From a virus, in IMG/VR virus record IMGVR_UViG_3300030107_001360, positions 1 through 39,466 of that record: 39,466 nucleotides of DNA; one strand, 5' to 3'. Both the position numbers and the translations under genes were made by a program. The notes beneath the pieces were generated by a model. It worked only from the letters and a program-made list of their open reading frames with translations, was not told the DNA's origin and did no database searches. The first letter of the stretch is position 1. Each line of letters opens with the position of its first letter. Shown one piece after another: positions 10,185-18,619 of this stretch.

Positions 10185-11588
10185 ATGGGTAAATTACAAT
10201 TAGCATCAACAAATACAGCAACACCAACAAAAGCAACTTTTTCTTGGTGGTTTAAAGCAACAGACAATGGAGTGCAGCAGGGTCATTGGGGTTTTCATAG
10301 AGGTAATGACGCATCTAACTATTGGATGGCTTGTTATAAATCATCTAATGGATCAATATATTTTAATTGGAAACAAGGTGGTTCAAGTATTTGTACTTTA
10401 GGAACTACACAAAAATTTAGAGATTCTACAGCTTGGACACACATGGTTATTACTATTGATACTACTTTAGGAACAGCTGGAGATAGAGTTAAAATGTTTG
10501 TTAATGGAGTTAGAGTCACATCTTTTGAAGATAGTTTAGATACTATTACACAAAGCACAACTATTTCAAATTGGTCAAATGCTCAAGATCAATTAGAAAT
10601 AGGAACAGATTATGTAAGTAGTTCAGCACACGATTTTAAAGGATATTTATCTCATTGGCATTTTTGTGATGGTTATGCTTATGAAGCATCATCTTTTGGA
10701 TCTACAGATTCTACTACAGGAATTTGGAAACCTAATACAAGTCCATCTGTAAGTTATGGTAATGAAGGAAGATTTGTAAAATTTGCTAATGCTGCTAATT
10801 TAGGAATTGATAGTTCAGGTAATGGTAAAAATTTAACTGCGTCTGGTAATGTAATTCATGCTAACGATACACCATCAAATAATTATCCAGTTTTAAATGC
10901 TGATTGGTTAGCAAATAGCCAAGCACCAGCATTTTCTAATTATGAAACTACTGTATATATACCTGATAATACTTGGAGAACTGCTCCTGCAACAATAGCA
11001 TTATTAAATGGTGGAAAATGGTATTTTGAACTTTCTTCTCATTCAGGATCAAATGCTTATGTTCAAGTTGGTATTACAGCAACAAAATTAATGGAACTAG
11101 GTGGATCTAGTTATGGAGTTCATAATGAAATGGGTGGTGGAACTGATTCTTATCGTTATAGTTATTATGGTCATAATGGTCAGGTTTATTGGGCAAATAA
11201 TGGTTCTAATGGAAATACTTCTTATGGAGATTCTTATGGAACTACAGATGTAATAGGTTGTTATATTGATTTAGATAACAATAAAATTTATTGGGCAAAA
11301 AATGGAACAATTCAAAATTCTGGAACTGGGTATAGTATTCAAGCAGCAACTGATGATAATGTTAGAGGTTATTATCCAGCTGTTGCTGTTTATGGTGCGG
11401 TTACAGCAAATGTTAATTTTGGTAATGGAACAAATGGAACTGCTCAATTAACAGGAACAACTTATGCTGATGCTAATGGAGAAGGTGAGTTTAAATACAA
11501 TCCAAGTACAGGTACTTTTGATGGTGCTAGTAAAAACTTTTATGCAATATGCACAAAAAATATTAACTTATATGGAGGAGCTAACTAA
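10185..11588 (+). CDS. LamG-like plus SPRY-like tail protein, cassette copy 1
   Basis: 467 residues. Residues about 15-165 resemble a LamG/concanavalin-like jelly roll (FSWWFKA; WTHMVITID; FVNGVRV), a fold that often binds sugars. Residues about 255-450 resemble a SPRY domain (GGKWYFELSS; GCYIDLDNNKIYWAKNG; YYPAVAVYG). A linker with IGIDSSG/LGIDSSGNGKNL-type sequence joins them. It starts two bases after the tail fibre stop and ends with a TAATG overlap into the DUF7483-like gene. The paralogue at 13360-14739 has the same domain order. Likely a receptor-binding or fibre-tip protein in the virion; the ligand cannot be read from sequence. Confidence 0.72.
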   Translation: MGKLQLASTNTATPTKATFSWWFKATDNGVQQGHWGFHRGNDASNYWMACYKSSNGSIYFNWKQGGSSICTLGTTQKFRDSTAWTHMVITIDTTLGTAGDRVKMFVNGVRVTSFEDSLDTITQSTTISNWSNAQDQLEIGTDYVSSSAHDFKGYLSHWHFCDGYAYEASSFGSTDSTTGIWKPNTSPSVSYGNEGRFVKFANAANLGIDSSGNGKNLTASGNVIHANDTPSNNYPVLNADWLANSQAPAFSNYETTVYIPDNTWRTAPATIALLNGGKWYFELSSHSGSNAYVQVGITATKLMELGGSSYGVHNEMGGGTDSYRYSYYGHNGQVYWANNGSNGNTSYGDSYGTTDVIGCYIDLDNNKIYWAKNGTIQNSGTGYSIQAATDDNVRGYYPAVAVYGAVTANVNFGNGTNGTAQLTGTTYADANGEGEFKYNPSTGTFDGASKNFYAICTKNINLYGGAN

Positions 11589-12646
11589 TGGCATTTACAA
11601 CAGTAAATAAATCTACAGATCATTTTATTACACATTTATATAGTGGAAATGATAGTACAAATAATCAAACATCTTTAGGAATGACACCTGATCTAGTTTG
11701 GGTAAAATCAAGAAGCACAGGCTCTCCAACTAAACATTATATTGTTGATAAAGTAAGAGGAGATAGAAAATATATTATTTCAAATGAAGGTGATGCAGAA
11801 GCAACAGATAGTAATACTTTTGATTTAGTAAGTGGTGGTTTTAATTTAGCTGGTGGTAATGGTTGGACAAATGTATCAGGCAGAACTTATGTTGCTTGGA
11901 ACTGGAAAGCAAATGGACAAGGTTCATCAAATACTACTGGATCTACAAATACCACATATACATCAGCAAATACTGCTGCTGGAATTTCAATAATAAAATA
12001 TCCAGGAACAGGTTCTTCAGCAACAATTGGTCATGGATTAGGAGCGACACCTACTGCAATATGGTTTAAACAAACTGATGGTACTGAAAGTTGGAGAGTA
12101 TGGTTAAGACAACAACCAAATTATAGTAGCAAAGCATTAGCATTTAACTTAAATAATACTGAGTTTGATCAAACTAATTATGTTGGAACAGTAAACGATT
12201 CTATAATAACATTAGGTACAGATGGAAGTATTAATTTAAATAACAAAAATTATATTGCTTATGTATTTGCAGAAAAATATGGTTTTAGTAGATTTGGATC
12301 TTATAAAGGAACAGGAGCTGCAAACTCTGGGCCGTTTATTTATTGTGGTTTTTCTCCTGCATGGGTTTTAATTAAAAAAGCAACAGGTTCAGCAGATAGC
12401 TGGTTTATTAATGATAATAAAAGAGGAGCTACTCCAGGTCATAATCCTAACTCATATTACATGAGGCCAAATGAACAATCTGCTGAAGGTACATCTTCAT
12501 CATTAGCAATAGATATTAAAGGAACTGGTTTTAAAATTAAAAATACAGACACAGCATATAACAATGATAATTCTACATATATCTATATGGCATTTGCTGC
12601 TGAGCCTTTAGTTGGTAGTAACGATGTCTGTTCAAAAGGAAAATAA
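11588..12646 (+). CDS. DUF7483-like tail protein, cassette copy 1
   Basis: 352 residues, rich in Ser/Thr/Asn/Gly with alternating aromatic strands. Recurrent motifs are PDLVWVKSRS, YVAWNWKA, TIGHGLGATPTAIWFK, YIAYVFAEKYGFSRFGSY and IYMAFAAEPLV. These match the DUF7483-type proteins common in tail-fibre loci of marine phages, in my recollection of the family. A second copy with the same motifs lies at 14739-15776. It is translationally coupled to the LamG/SPRY protein (TAATG). Probably a structural or receptor-facing component of the distal fibre. No enzymatic residues are evident. Confidence 0.72.
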   Translation: MAFTTVNKSTDHFITHLYSGNDSTNNQTSLGMTPDLVWVKSRSTGSPTKHYIVDKVRGDRKYIISNEGDAEATDSNTFDLVSGGFNLAGGNGWTNVSGRTYVAWNWKANGQGSSNTTGSTNTTYTSANTAAGISIIKYPGTGSSATIGHGLGATPTAIWFKQTDGTESWRVWLRQQPNYSSKALAFNLNNTEFDQTNYVGTVNDSIITLGTDGSINLNNKNYIAYVFAEKYGFSRFGSYKGTGAANSGPFIYCGFSPAWVLIKKATGSADSWFINDNKRGATPGHNPNSYYMRPNEQSAEGTSSSLAIDIKGTGFKIKNTDTAYNNDNSTYIYMAFAAEPLVGSNDVCSKGK

Positions 12647-12649
12647 ATT

Positions 12650-13360
12650 ATGACTAAAGCAAGAGATCTAGCAAACTTTATATCAGGAACAGATAGTAAA
12701 ATTAATAATGCAGAATTAGAAAATTCTTCAATTACTATTAATGGTTCTGCTGTATCTCTTGGTGGATCTGTTACAGTAGGTGAAACAAAACCTACATTTA
12801 GTTCTGTTACTCCTAGTACTATAGAAAATACTCAAACTACAGTTACTATTGCTGGAGGAAACTTTGTTTCTGTACCAATGGTTACAGCAATCAATGCAAC
12901 ATCAGGTGCAAGAATAGTAGCTGATGAAGTAGCATTTTCTTCTGCAAGTTCTATAACTGCTAAATTTACAATTAGTGTTGATGGCACATATAAATTATTT
13001 ATTGAAAATGGAGATGGTAATGCTGTTTTAAGTGGAACAGTTTTAACAGTTTCAGACGCACCAACTTGGACAACTGGAGCTGGATCTTTAGGATCTAATG
13101 CAGCAGCATCTTCTGTTAATTATACAGTAGCTGCAAGTGGAGATACTCCAATTTCTTATAGTAAAGTATCTGGAACCTTTCCAGGAAGTGTGAGTTTAAA
13201 TTCTTCTACTGGTGTGATAAGTGGAACTGAAAGTGGTTCTACTCAAGAAACTACATATAGTTTTACAATTAGAGCTACTGATGCTCAATCGCAAACTGCT
13301 GATCGAGCATTTAGTATAACAATAACACATGGAATATCTAACTCAGGACAATTTAACTAA
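12650..13360 (+). CDS. Short fibre protein with duplicated Ig-like domains, cassette copy 2
   Basis: 236 residues. It opens with MTKARDLANFISG, an N-terminal signature I associate with marine phage tail-fibre proteins, then repeats the C-terminal region of the main fibre (735-residue protein): ITINGSAV.LGGSVTVGETKPT, GNFV..P.V.AIN, DAP.WTT.AGS and YSFTIRATDAQ. It lacks the T7-type adaptor and the repeat shaft, so it cannot plug into the tail by itself in the same way. It starts a second cassette (this gene, 13360-14739 and 14739-15776) parallel to the first. Ends in TAATG with the next gene. Confidence 0.75.
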   Translation: MTKARDLANFISGTDSKINNAELENSSITINGSAVSLGGSVTVGETKPTFSSVTPSTIENTQTTVTIAGGNFVSVPMVTAINATSGARIVADEVAFSSASSITAKFTISVDGTYKLFIENGDGNAVLSGTVLTVSDAPTWTTGAGSLGSNAAASSVNYTVAASGDTPISYSKVSGTFPGSVSLNSSTGVISGTESGSTQETTYSFTIRATDAQSQTADRAFSITITHGISNSGQFN

Positions 13361-14739
13361 TGGCTAGTGCACATATAGAAAGAACACCATCAAGTAACGG
13401 AAACCAAAAAACTTGGACTTGGAGTGGTTGGATAAAAATAAATGGACAAACAGATGCTACCTACCAATATTTAATGGAAGCATACTACGGAAATGGTTAT
13501 AGATATTCGTATATCTGTTTTAGACAAGGAACAATAGAAACTTATGGTGGAGATTATCAAACAAGTACCTCTCAAATGTCATTTGATGTTACAACAGATA
13601 GATTGTTAAGGGATCCATCAGCTTGGTATCATGTGTGTGTAGCTATGGATACTACACAAGCAACAGAAACAAATAGATTAAAAATTTGGATTAATGGAGA
13701 ACAACAAACAGAATTTCAAGGTTATGTTGGCTCAGGTGCTTCGGCAACTTTTCCAGCACAAGACGATGTTACTTTTATGAATGTAACAACAACTCCAATG
13801 AGAGTAGGTAAATCTTTTGATGGTTCTATGGCTCATGTTCACTTTATAGATGGAACAGCTTATACAGCTTCAACTTTTGGTGAAACTGATACTGCGTCAG
13901 GTATTTGGAAACCAAAAACTTCACCATCAGTAACTTATGGAACTAATGGTTTCTTTTTAAAATTTGAAAACTCAGGTAATATGGATTTAGATAGCAGTGG
14001 TAACAATCATACATTTGCTACAACAGGAGATGTAACTCAAAGTCTTGATACTCCTTCAAATAACTTTTGTAATTTAAATCCAGCTTTACCTATTCCTAGT
14101 GGTTTTGCTATTACAAATGGTAAATTAAGTTTTGCTGCTGGTGGAAGTCAATGGCAAGGAAATATATGTTCAATAGCACCTACAAAAGGAAAGTGGTATT
14201 ATGAATGTAAGTACACAACAGGTGTTGGTATTAAATTAGATATTACTAGACAAAAATCAAGTATGTCGCATATGGCAACTAATAATCAATCTTATGGTGC
14301 ATATAATGACCATGGTTATGGTTATCAATTAAATAATTCAGGAACTGATTATTATTGTAATAATGATAGTTGTACAACTTGGAACTCAAGCAGAGGAAAC
14401 TCTACTAAAATTTATATGGTTGCTATTGATTTAGATAACGGTAAATATTGGATAGGTGCTGATGGCACTTGGTTTGATAAAACTGGAACAGCAAACCCTG
14501 CAACAGGTGCAGATCCATTACATTCTTTTAGTGCAAAATTAAATGGTGAACCATTCTTTATTACTTTATCTGCTGAAAATACTGGTTCAACTCATCATGC
14601 TAATTTTGGTCAAGGATATTTTGGTACTACTCAGGTGGCTTCAGCTAACGCAGATGCTAATGGTTTTGGTGCGTTTGAATATGCACCACCATCAGGATAT
14701 TATGCTTTGTGTAGTAAAAATTTAAAGGAGAATGGCTAA
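13360..14739 (+). CDS. LamG-like plus SPRY-like tail protein, cassette copy 2
   Basis: 459 residues, paralogous to the 467-residue protein at 10185-11588. Shared order: N-terminal jelly-roll (WTWSGWIKING; WYHVCVAMDTT; KIWINGEQ), a middle GIWKPKTSPSVTYG segment nearly identical to GIWKPNTSPSVSYG of copy 1, then a SPRY-like half (GKWYYECKY; MVAIDLDNGKYWIG) ending in YYALCSKNL against FYAICTKNI. The exposed parts differ much more than the joints, as expected for receptor-binding proteins under diversifying selection. TAATG overlap with both neighbours. Confidence 0.72.
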   Translation: MASAHIERTPSSNGNQKTWTWSGWIKINGQTDATYQYLMEAYYGNGYRYSYICFRQGTIETYGGDYQTSTSQMSFDVTTDRLLRDPSAWYHVCVAMDTTQATETNRLKIWINGEQQTEFQGYVGSGASATFPAQDDVTFMNVTTTPMRVGKSFDGSMAHVHFIDGTAYTASTFGETDTASGIWKPKTSPSVTYGTNGFFLKFENSGNMDLDSSGNNHTFATTGDVTQSLDTPSNNFCNLNPALPIPSGFAITNGKLSFAAGGSQWQGNICSIAPTKGKWYYECKYTTGVGIKLDITRQKSSMSHMATNNQSYGAYNDHGYGYQLNNSGTDYYCNNDSCTTWNSSRGNSTKIYMVAIDLDNGKYWIGADGTWFDKTGTANPATGADPLHSFSAKLNGEPFFITLSAENTGSTHHANFGQGYFGTTQVASANADANGFGAFEYAPPSGYYALCSKNLKENG

Positions 14740-15776
14740 TGGCTTATATATCTTTTCATCCAAAAGATCATTTTGATACATATATTTATACACCTGGAGG
14801 CGGTGGAGGTCATACAAATAGCAGCTTAAGTTTTAAACCAGATAAAGTCTGGTTCAAACAAAGAAATGGAAATGAAGATCCAGCTATATATGATGTATGT
14901 AGAGGAACTACAAAAAGACTATTAACTAATAGTACTGGTGCAGAAAGTACAGAAGCATCAGGACTTACTGCTTTTAATTCTGATGGATGGGTAACAGGAG
15001 CTGATGGAAAATCAGGAACTGCTAGTCAAAACTATGTTTCATGGAATTGGAAAGGTGGTGGTACAGGTTCATCAAATTCAGATGGAACTATAACATCAAC
15101 TGTTTCAGCTAACCCTACTGCTGGATTTAGTGTTGTAAGTTATACCGGAAATGGTAGTTCATCACAAACAGTAGGACATGGATTATCTTCAGCACCCGAA
15201 TTAATTATTGCCAAAAACAGAGATGCTTCGCAAGGTTGGTTAAGTAACATATCTGTTGTTGATGGCACTTGGGATTATGTTTTTTTAAATACTACTGCTA
15301 CTTCATCTGATAGTAGCTTTACATTACCTACTACTTCTGTATTTCATCTTAATAGTTCAAGTGCTTATTCTAATACAAATGGAGAAAAAGTAGTTGCATA
15401 TTGTTTTCATTCTGTAAAAGGATATAGCAAAATAGGAGTCTATAATGGAAACGGAAGTGCAGATGGACACTTTGTTTATACTGGATTTAAACCAGCTTTC
15501 GTTTTATGCAAAGGACAAAGTGTGGCAGATAACTGGGTTCTTTTAGATAACAAAAGAGATACTCATCCTAATCCAAGAAAACTGGCTTTATTTCCTAATA
15601 CAACAGGAGGAGCTTCAGCAGAAGCTGGTGATTATTTAACTGATTTTCTTTCAAATGGATTTAAATTTAGAAGCTCTACTGGTTCTTTAAATAGTAGTAG
15701 TCATAAATATATTTACATAGCTTTTGCAGAAGAACCTTTAGTATCAACAAATAATATTCCAGCTACAGCAGAGTAA
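14739..15776 (+). CDS. DUF7483-like tail protein, cassette copy 2
   Basis: 345 residues, paralogue of the 352-residue protein at 11588-12646. Shared blocks include KDHFDTYIY against TDHFITHLY, KPDKVWFKQR, NYVSWNWKGGGTGSSN, TVGHGLSSAPELIIAK, GYSKIGVYNGNG and YIYIAFAEEPLVSTN. Gly-rich loop GGGGG near residue 20. It closes the second cassette and overlaps the start of the small gene at 15776 (TAATG). Likely a distal tail structural protein; no catalytic motif seen. Confidence 0.72.
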   Translation: MAYISFHPKDHFDTYIYTPGGGGGHTNSSLSFKPDKVWFKQRNGNEDPAIYDVCRGTTKRLLTNSTGAESTEASGLTAFNSDGWVTGADGKSGTASQNYVSWNWKGGGTGSSNSDGTITSTVSANPTAGFSVVSYTGNGSSSQTVGHGLSSAPELIIAKNRDASQGWLSNISVVDGTWDYVFLNTTATSSDSSFTLPTTSVFHLNSSSAYSNTNGEKVVAYCFHSVKGYSKIGVYNGNGSADGHFVYTGFKPAFVLCKGQSVADNWVLLDNKRDTHPNPRKLALFPNTTGGASAEAGDYLTDFLSNGFKFRSSTGSLNSSSHKYIYIAFAEEPLVSTNNIPATAE

Positions 15777-15997
15777 TGATAAAGTTTGTTCTTATACTTC
15801 AGATATGTTCTGGAGTAATGCAGACTTGCTTGGCTCCTACAAAGCTAGATAATAGACTATATGACTCTTGGCAAGAATGTGGTATTCAAGGTTATAAAAG
15901 TGCGTTGGAAATGATTAAACAAGATCCTATTAATACGAATAAGCTCAAGACATATATTCGATTTGAATGTAACGAAGTTGTAGTTGAAAACACTTAA
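15776..15997 (+). CDS. Small protein with hydrophobic N-terminus, unknown
   Basis: 73 residues. The first ~20 residues (MIKFVLILQICSGVMQTC) look like a signal peptide or short membrane anchor. The rest is polar, with three further Cys residues that could form disulfides outside the cytoplasm. It resembles the 77-residue protein at 18045-18278 in plan (hydrophobic N-terminus, Cys-containing polar body). Coupled to the tail gene upstream through TAATG and followed six bases later by the metallophosphoesterase. Possibly an envelope-directed accessory to lysis; I do not recognise the family. Confidence 0.6.
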   Translation: MIKFVLILQICSGVMQTCLAPTKLDNRLYDSWQECGIQGYKSALEMIKQDPINTNKLKTYIRFECNEVVVENT

Positions 15998-16003
15998 CTA
16001 CTT

Positions 16004-16765
16004 ATGTTTAAAGGACATAGAATTATTGTAATAGGTGATACTCACGATTCACCAAAGATTCCTCAAGATAGATTTAAATGGATGGGTAAGTTTATAAAAC
16101 AATCTAATCCTGACTACATAATCCAAATAGGTGATTGGGCCTCTTATGATAGTCTAAGTTATTTTCAAAAAAACTCTACACAAGCTGGTAAATTAAAAGA
16201 TGCTTATATGGTTGATATAGAATCTATGCGTAGATCTATGGATATATTAGATAAGCATATAGATAATGATTTAATTCCTAGGCATTGTACATTCGGTAAC
16301 CACGAACAAAGAGTTTATAAGTTTGAAGAAAATATTCCTGAAATTGCAGGTATGATGAAAAAGGAGCTTCATAATTCCTACAATGATCGAAACTGGAAAT
16401 TTTCTCCGTACGGAGCTTTTATTAAGGTGGCGGGGGTATCCTTCACTCATTGCCCATTAAATATTATGGGTAAAGAATATGGAGGAAAAAACTGTGAGAT
16501 ACAAATAGCTAATGATGCGACAAATGATATTGTATTCGGTCACACACATAAATACAGAGATTGGAAGGCTCCTAAAATAGGAGATAGGAATTTTGTACGA
16601 ATAGTTAATGTCGGATGTGCGTTGCCATTTGGGCATGTTGAGGAGTATGCAAAGCTAAACCTAACAGGTTGGAGTTGGGGAATAGTTGAATTGGGTATTT
16701 GGGATAATCATATCCAAGAATCTCAATTCGTATCAATGGACAGATTGGAGAAACAATATGGATAA
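16004..16765 (+). CDS. Calcineurin-like metallophosphoesterase
   Basis: 253 residues with the complete signature of the metallophosphoesterase superfamily: GDTH at residues 11-14, GDW at 43-45, GNHE at 98-101 and GHTH at 179-182. These supply the two-metal centre. Members cleave phosphomono- or diesters, including nucleotides, cyclic nucleotides, RNA or DNA ends; the substrate here cannot be told. Its place between tail and lysis genes in the late block is unlike the early location of nucleotide-metabolism enzymes, so it could act on envelope phosphates or at the end of infection. The start is six bases after the previous stop. Confidence 0.88.
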   Translation: MFKGHRIIVIGDTHDSPKIPQDRFKWMGKFIKQSNPDYIIQIGDWASYDSLSYFQKNSTQAGKLKDAYMVDIESMRRSMDILDKHIDNDLIPRHCTFGNHEQRVYKFEENIPEIAGMMKKELHNSYNDRNWKFSPYGAFIKVAGVSFTHCPLNIMGKEYGGKNCEIQIANDATNDIVFGHTHKYRDWKAPKIGDRNFVRIVNVGCALPFGHVEEYAKLNLTGWSWGIVELGIWDNHIQESQFVSMDRLEKQYG

Positions 16766-16835
16766 ATTAAAAGAGAAGTGGTCACAATTAAAAGATTGGA
16801 TCGCTAGAAAACTAGACGAATATTTGAGTAAATAA
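16758..16835 (+). CDS. 25-residue amphipathic peptide
   Basis: A short frame starting inside the end of the phosphoesterase gene, with a GGAG at 16747-16750 seven bases before its ATG and a stop three bases before the amidase ATG. The product is Lys/Trp-rich (MDKLKEKWSQLKDWIARKL), which would make an amphipathic helix. It sits immediately before the lysis enzymes, so a membrane-active role is possible but unproven. The good RBS and tight fit between neighbours are the evidence that it is translated. Confidence 0.5.
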   Translation: MDKLKEKWSQLKDWIARKLDEYLSK

Positions 16836-16837
16836 TT

Positions 16838-17272
16838 ATGATACAAAGAGAAAAAACTGACTCTATTGTAGTTCATTGTTCACAAACACCAAAGTCTATG
16901 GATATTGGTGTAGATAAAATTGCTGAATGGCACATTCAACAAAATGGATGGGAAGATGTAGGTTACCATTGGATTATTAAAAGAGATGGAACAATTGAAT
17001 CTGCAAGACCTGAAGATATGATGGGAGCTCACGCACCTGCTGCTAATCACAGATCTATTGCAATTTGTTTAATTGGAGGATCTAAAGATGATGGTAAGGG
17101 TTGGGAAAATAATTTTACTGATGAACAGTTTGAATCTTTAAAAGATAAAATAACAGACATTCAAGATAGATATGAAATTACTCATATCATTGGTCATAGA
17201 GATGTAGATGACAGAAAAGAATGTCCTGCATTTAATGTAGGGGAATGGGCAGAAGAAAATGGCTTGGTTTAG
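16838..17272 (+). CDS. N-acetylmuramoyl-L-alanine amidase (T7 lysozyme-like endolysin)
   Basis: 144 residues, single Amidase_2 domain, close to the 151 residues of T7 lysozyme. Predicted zinc ligands are His13 (VVHCSQTP), His120 (GHRD) and Cys129 (ECPAF), with Tyr43 (GYHW) and Lys127 as the catalytic pair by analogy with T7 Tyr46 and Lys128. It cuts the bond between MurNAc and the stem peptide to release virions. The T7 enzyme also inhibits T7 RNA polymerase, but there is no such polymerase here. No signal peptide, so it needs a holin; the next gene overlaps by 14 bases and is holin-like. Confidence 0.93.
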   Translation: MIQREKTDSIVVHCSQTPKSMDIGVDKIAEWHIQQNGWEDVGYHWIIKRDGTIESARPEDMMGAHAPAANHRSIAICLIGGSKDDGKGWENNFTDEQFESLKDKITDIQDRYEITHIIGHRDVDDRKECPAFNVGEWAEENGLV

Positions 17273-17645
17273 TTTATTAAAAATGGGCATCCAGGCAGGA
17301 AGCCACATTTATAAAAAAAGACAAGAAACTAAAATGATGATGGCAGATGCACAACATCACCATGCTGCTAAGATGGCTAAAGGTGAAGTTGAGTATCAGG
17401 GTAAATTATTAGAAGCAAGACAATCGGACTGGAAAGACGAATTTGTATTGATCATATTATCGGCTCCAATAATTGTACTTGCTTGGGCAGTGATAAGCGA
17501 TGATCCTGAAGCAATGGATAAAGTTAAATTATTCTTTGAATATTTTTCAACATTACCATCTTGGTTCACTAATCTTTGGATCTTAGTTGTAGCTTCTATA
17601 TTCGGTATCAAAGGTACACAAATTTTTAGGAACGGTAAAAAATAA
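17259..17645 (+). CDS. Holin-like membrane protein
   Basis: 128 residues with two strong hydrophobic segments, about 62-79 (FVLIILSAPIIVLAWAVI) and 101-118 (SWFTNLWILVVASIFGIK). They are preceded by a polar, His/Met/Lys-rich N-terminal half and followed by a basic tail (FRNGKK). It begins within the last codons of the amidase gene and is followed by a TAATG junction with a second membrane protein, a usual lysis-cassette arrangement. Holin is the best call from topology and position. It could also be an antiholin or spanin partner. Confidence 0.7.
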   Translation: MAWFSLLKMGIQAGSHIYKKRQETKMMMADAQHHHAAKMAKGEVEYQGKLLEARQSDWKDEFVLIILSAPIIVLAWAVISDDPEAMDKVKLFFEYFSTLPSWFTNLWILVVASIFGIKGTQIFRNGKK

Positions 17646-18061
17646 TGCCTAGAAGACCTATTCAAGTATCTTCTGAATCAGGTGTAGCTATGCCAATTAA
17701 AAACTTAGTTAGTATAATTGGAGCTGTTGCAGTTGGTGTATGGGCATACTTTGGAATAGTTGAAAGAATTAATCAATTAGAAACTCAAAACCAGTTAATG
17801 ACTAAAGATTTAGAATCTGCTGTAGAGTTTTCTATTAAATGGCCACGGGGTGAATTAGGTTCTTTACCTGCTGACTCTGAACAATTTTTATTAATCGAAG
17901 ATGCAATTAAGGATATTGAAAAGATACAAGAACAAATGGAATCAATGATGCATAACAAAGTGAATATCGAAAGACTACAAAAAGATGTAGAAAAACTTTT
18001 AAGCGACATTGAAAAATTAAAAGATAAACAACGGGAGTTTGCAAATGGGAACGGTCACTAG
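17645..18061 (+). CDS. Membrane-anchored coiled-coil protein (spanin-like candidate)
   Basis: 138 residues with one transmembrane segment at about 19-38 (KNLVSIIGAVAVGVWAYFGI), then a long charged coiled coil (about 85-135; IEKIQEQMES, VEKLLSDIEKLKDKQREF). One anchored helix with a periplasmic coiled coil is the plan of an inner-membrane spanin (Rz-like). It lies directly after the holin-like gene, which supports a role in disrupting the outer membrane. An Rz1-like lipoprotein is not encoded within it; the next gene (18045) overlaps its 3' end out of frame, as Rz1 genes do, but lacks a clear lipobox. Confidence 0.6.
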   Translation: MPRRPIQVSSESGVAMPIKNLVSIIGAVAVGVWAYFGIVERINQLETQNQLMTKDLESAVEFSIKWPRGELGSLPADSEQFLLIEDAIKDIEKIQEQMESMMHNKVNIERLQKDVEKLLSDIEKLKDKQREFANGNGH

Positions 18062-18278
18062 TGGTGTAATTGCTTTATGTATGTTTTATCAAGGTGGAAT
18101 TATAGAACATACTTATGTTAAGGATCAGAAGATGAGTACTTGTCTTAAGATGAAAAGAACAGTAGAGAGATCTGTTAATCCACAAAATGTAAGAATGGCT
18201 TGTGGTAAGGTTGATGTTGTACTCGAGGAGTTTATGGGTGAAACAAAAATCGTTAAAATCATCAAAGAGAAGTATTAA
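18045..18278 (+). CDS. Small protein overlapping the spanin-like gene, unknown
   Basis: 77 residues from the ATG at 18045, chosen because GGGAG at 18033-18037 lies seven bases upstream; a TTG two codons earlier is less likely. The N-terminus is weakly hydrophobic (GVIALCMFYQGGII), followed by a basic region with two Cys residues (STCLKMKR; MACGKVDVV). It resembles the 73-residue product at 15776. The out-of-frame overlap with the preceding coiled-coil protein resembles nested Rz/Rz1 genes, but Cys11 is not in a convincing lipobox. Function unknown. Confidence 0.55.
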   Translation: MGTVTSGVIALCMFYQGGIIEHTYVKDQKMSTCLKMKRTVERSVNPQNVRMACGKVDVVLEEFMGETKIVKIIKEKY

Positions 18279-18429
18279 ACAATGGCTAGATGATCTAGCT
18301 AATAACACTCCCAATTCTGGAATGTTTGATCCAGGGGATTTTAAACAGGACTTAAAACATCATGAAAAAATCTTGGAGAAAGAAAAAAACAATAGTACTC
18401 GTTTGCGGAAAATGTCACGAATGCGGTAA
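18238..18429 (+). CDS. Small basic protein, GTG start, unknown
   Basis: 63 residues if translated from GTG at 18238, which has a strong GAGGAG seven bases upstream (18225-18230); an ATG at 18202 in the same frame lacks an RBS. The product is Lys/Ser-rich at the start, with a middle segment LDDLANNTPNSGMFDPGDF and a charged helical tail. It overlaps genes on both sides, as the last genes of the late operon are tightly packed. I do not recognise it. Confidence 0.5.
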   Translation: MKQKSLKSSKRSIKQWLDDLANNTPNSGMFDPGDFKQDLKHHEKILEKEKNNSTRLRKMSRMR

Positions 18430-18544
18430 AGAATTATTATCTAATGAAGGAGGTTGGATAGTAAATGGTGAAGGTCGCAAATTTCATGAAGATCATAAAG
18501 GAAATAGCTGTTTCGACAAATATATAGCTCGTAGAAGGGTCTGA
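18362..18544 (+). CDS. Small zinc-ribbon-like protein
   Basis: 60 residues with a CGKCHECGKEL motif at residues 15-25 and His/Cys residues further on (KFHEDH; NSCFDKY), suggesting one zinc site, in a basic context (SWRKKKT; IARRRV). Such small proteins can bind nucleic acid or proteins. It is the last gene of the late + strand block and is followed at once by a hairpin. Start at 18362 is the only ATG that keeps the Cys cluster complete. Partner and role unknown. Confidence 0.55.
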   Translation: MKKSWRKKKTIVLVCGKCHECGKELLSNEGGWIVNGEGRKFHEDHKGNSCFDKYIARRRV

Positions 18545-18548
18545 GAAG

Positions 18549-18570
18549 CTCCAGAATTGCGATTCTGGGG
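18549..18570 (+). terminator. Late-operon hairpin at the convergent boundary
   Basis: CTCCAGAAT pairs with ATTCTGGGG around a TGCG loop (9 bp including one G-U that forms only in the + strand RNA). It is followed by TCTTT, a weak U tract. It lies just after the last late gene and before the stop of the convergent early gene at 18620, so it most likely ends late transcription; efficiency may be partial. Confidence 0.6.
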
Positions 18571-18619
18571 TCTTTGCATACCTTGATACCCCCCAAATCT
18601 AATGGCTCTGTATGGGCTT

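Noticed and set aside
10185-10190. Frameshift joining tail fibre and the LamG/SPRY protein
   Set aside because: A stop and separate ATG occur, but the same separation exists in the second cassette (13360), so two proteins are the normal state.
17396-18314. Several - strand frames opposite the lysis genes
   Set aside because: All lie over well-supported + strand genes with RBS and membrane or coiled-coil features; none has an RBS or family match.
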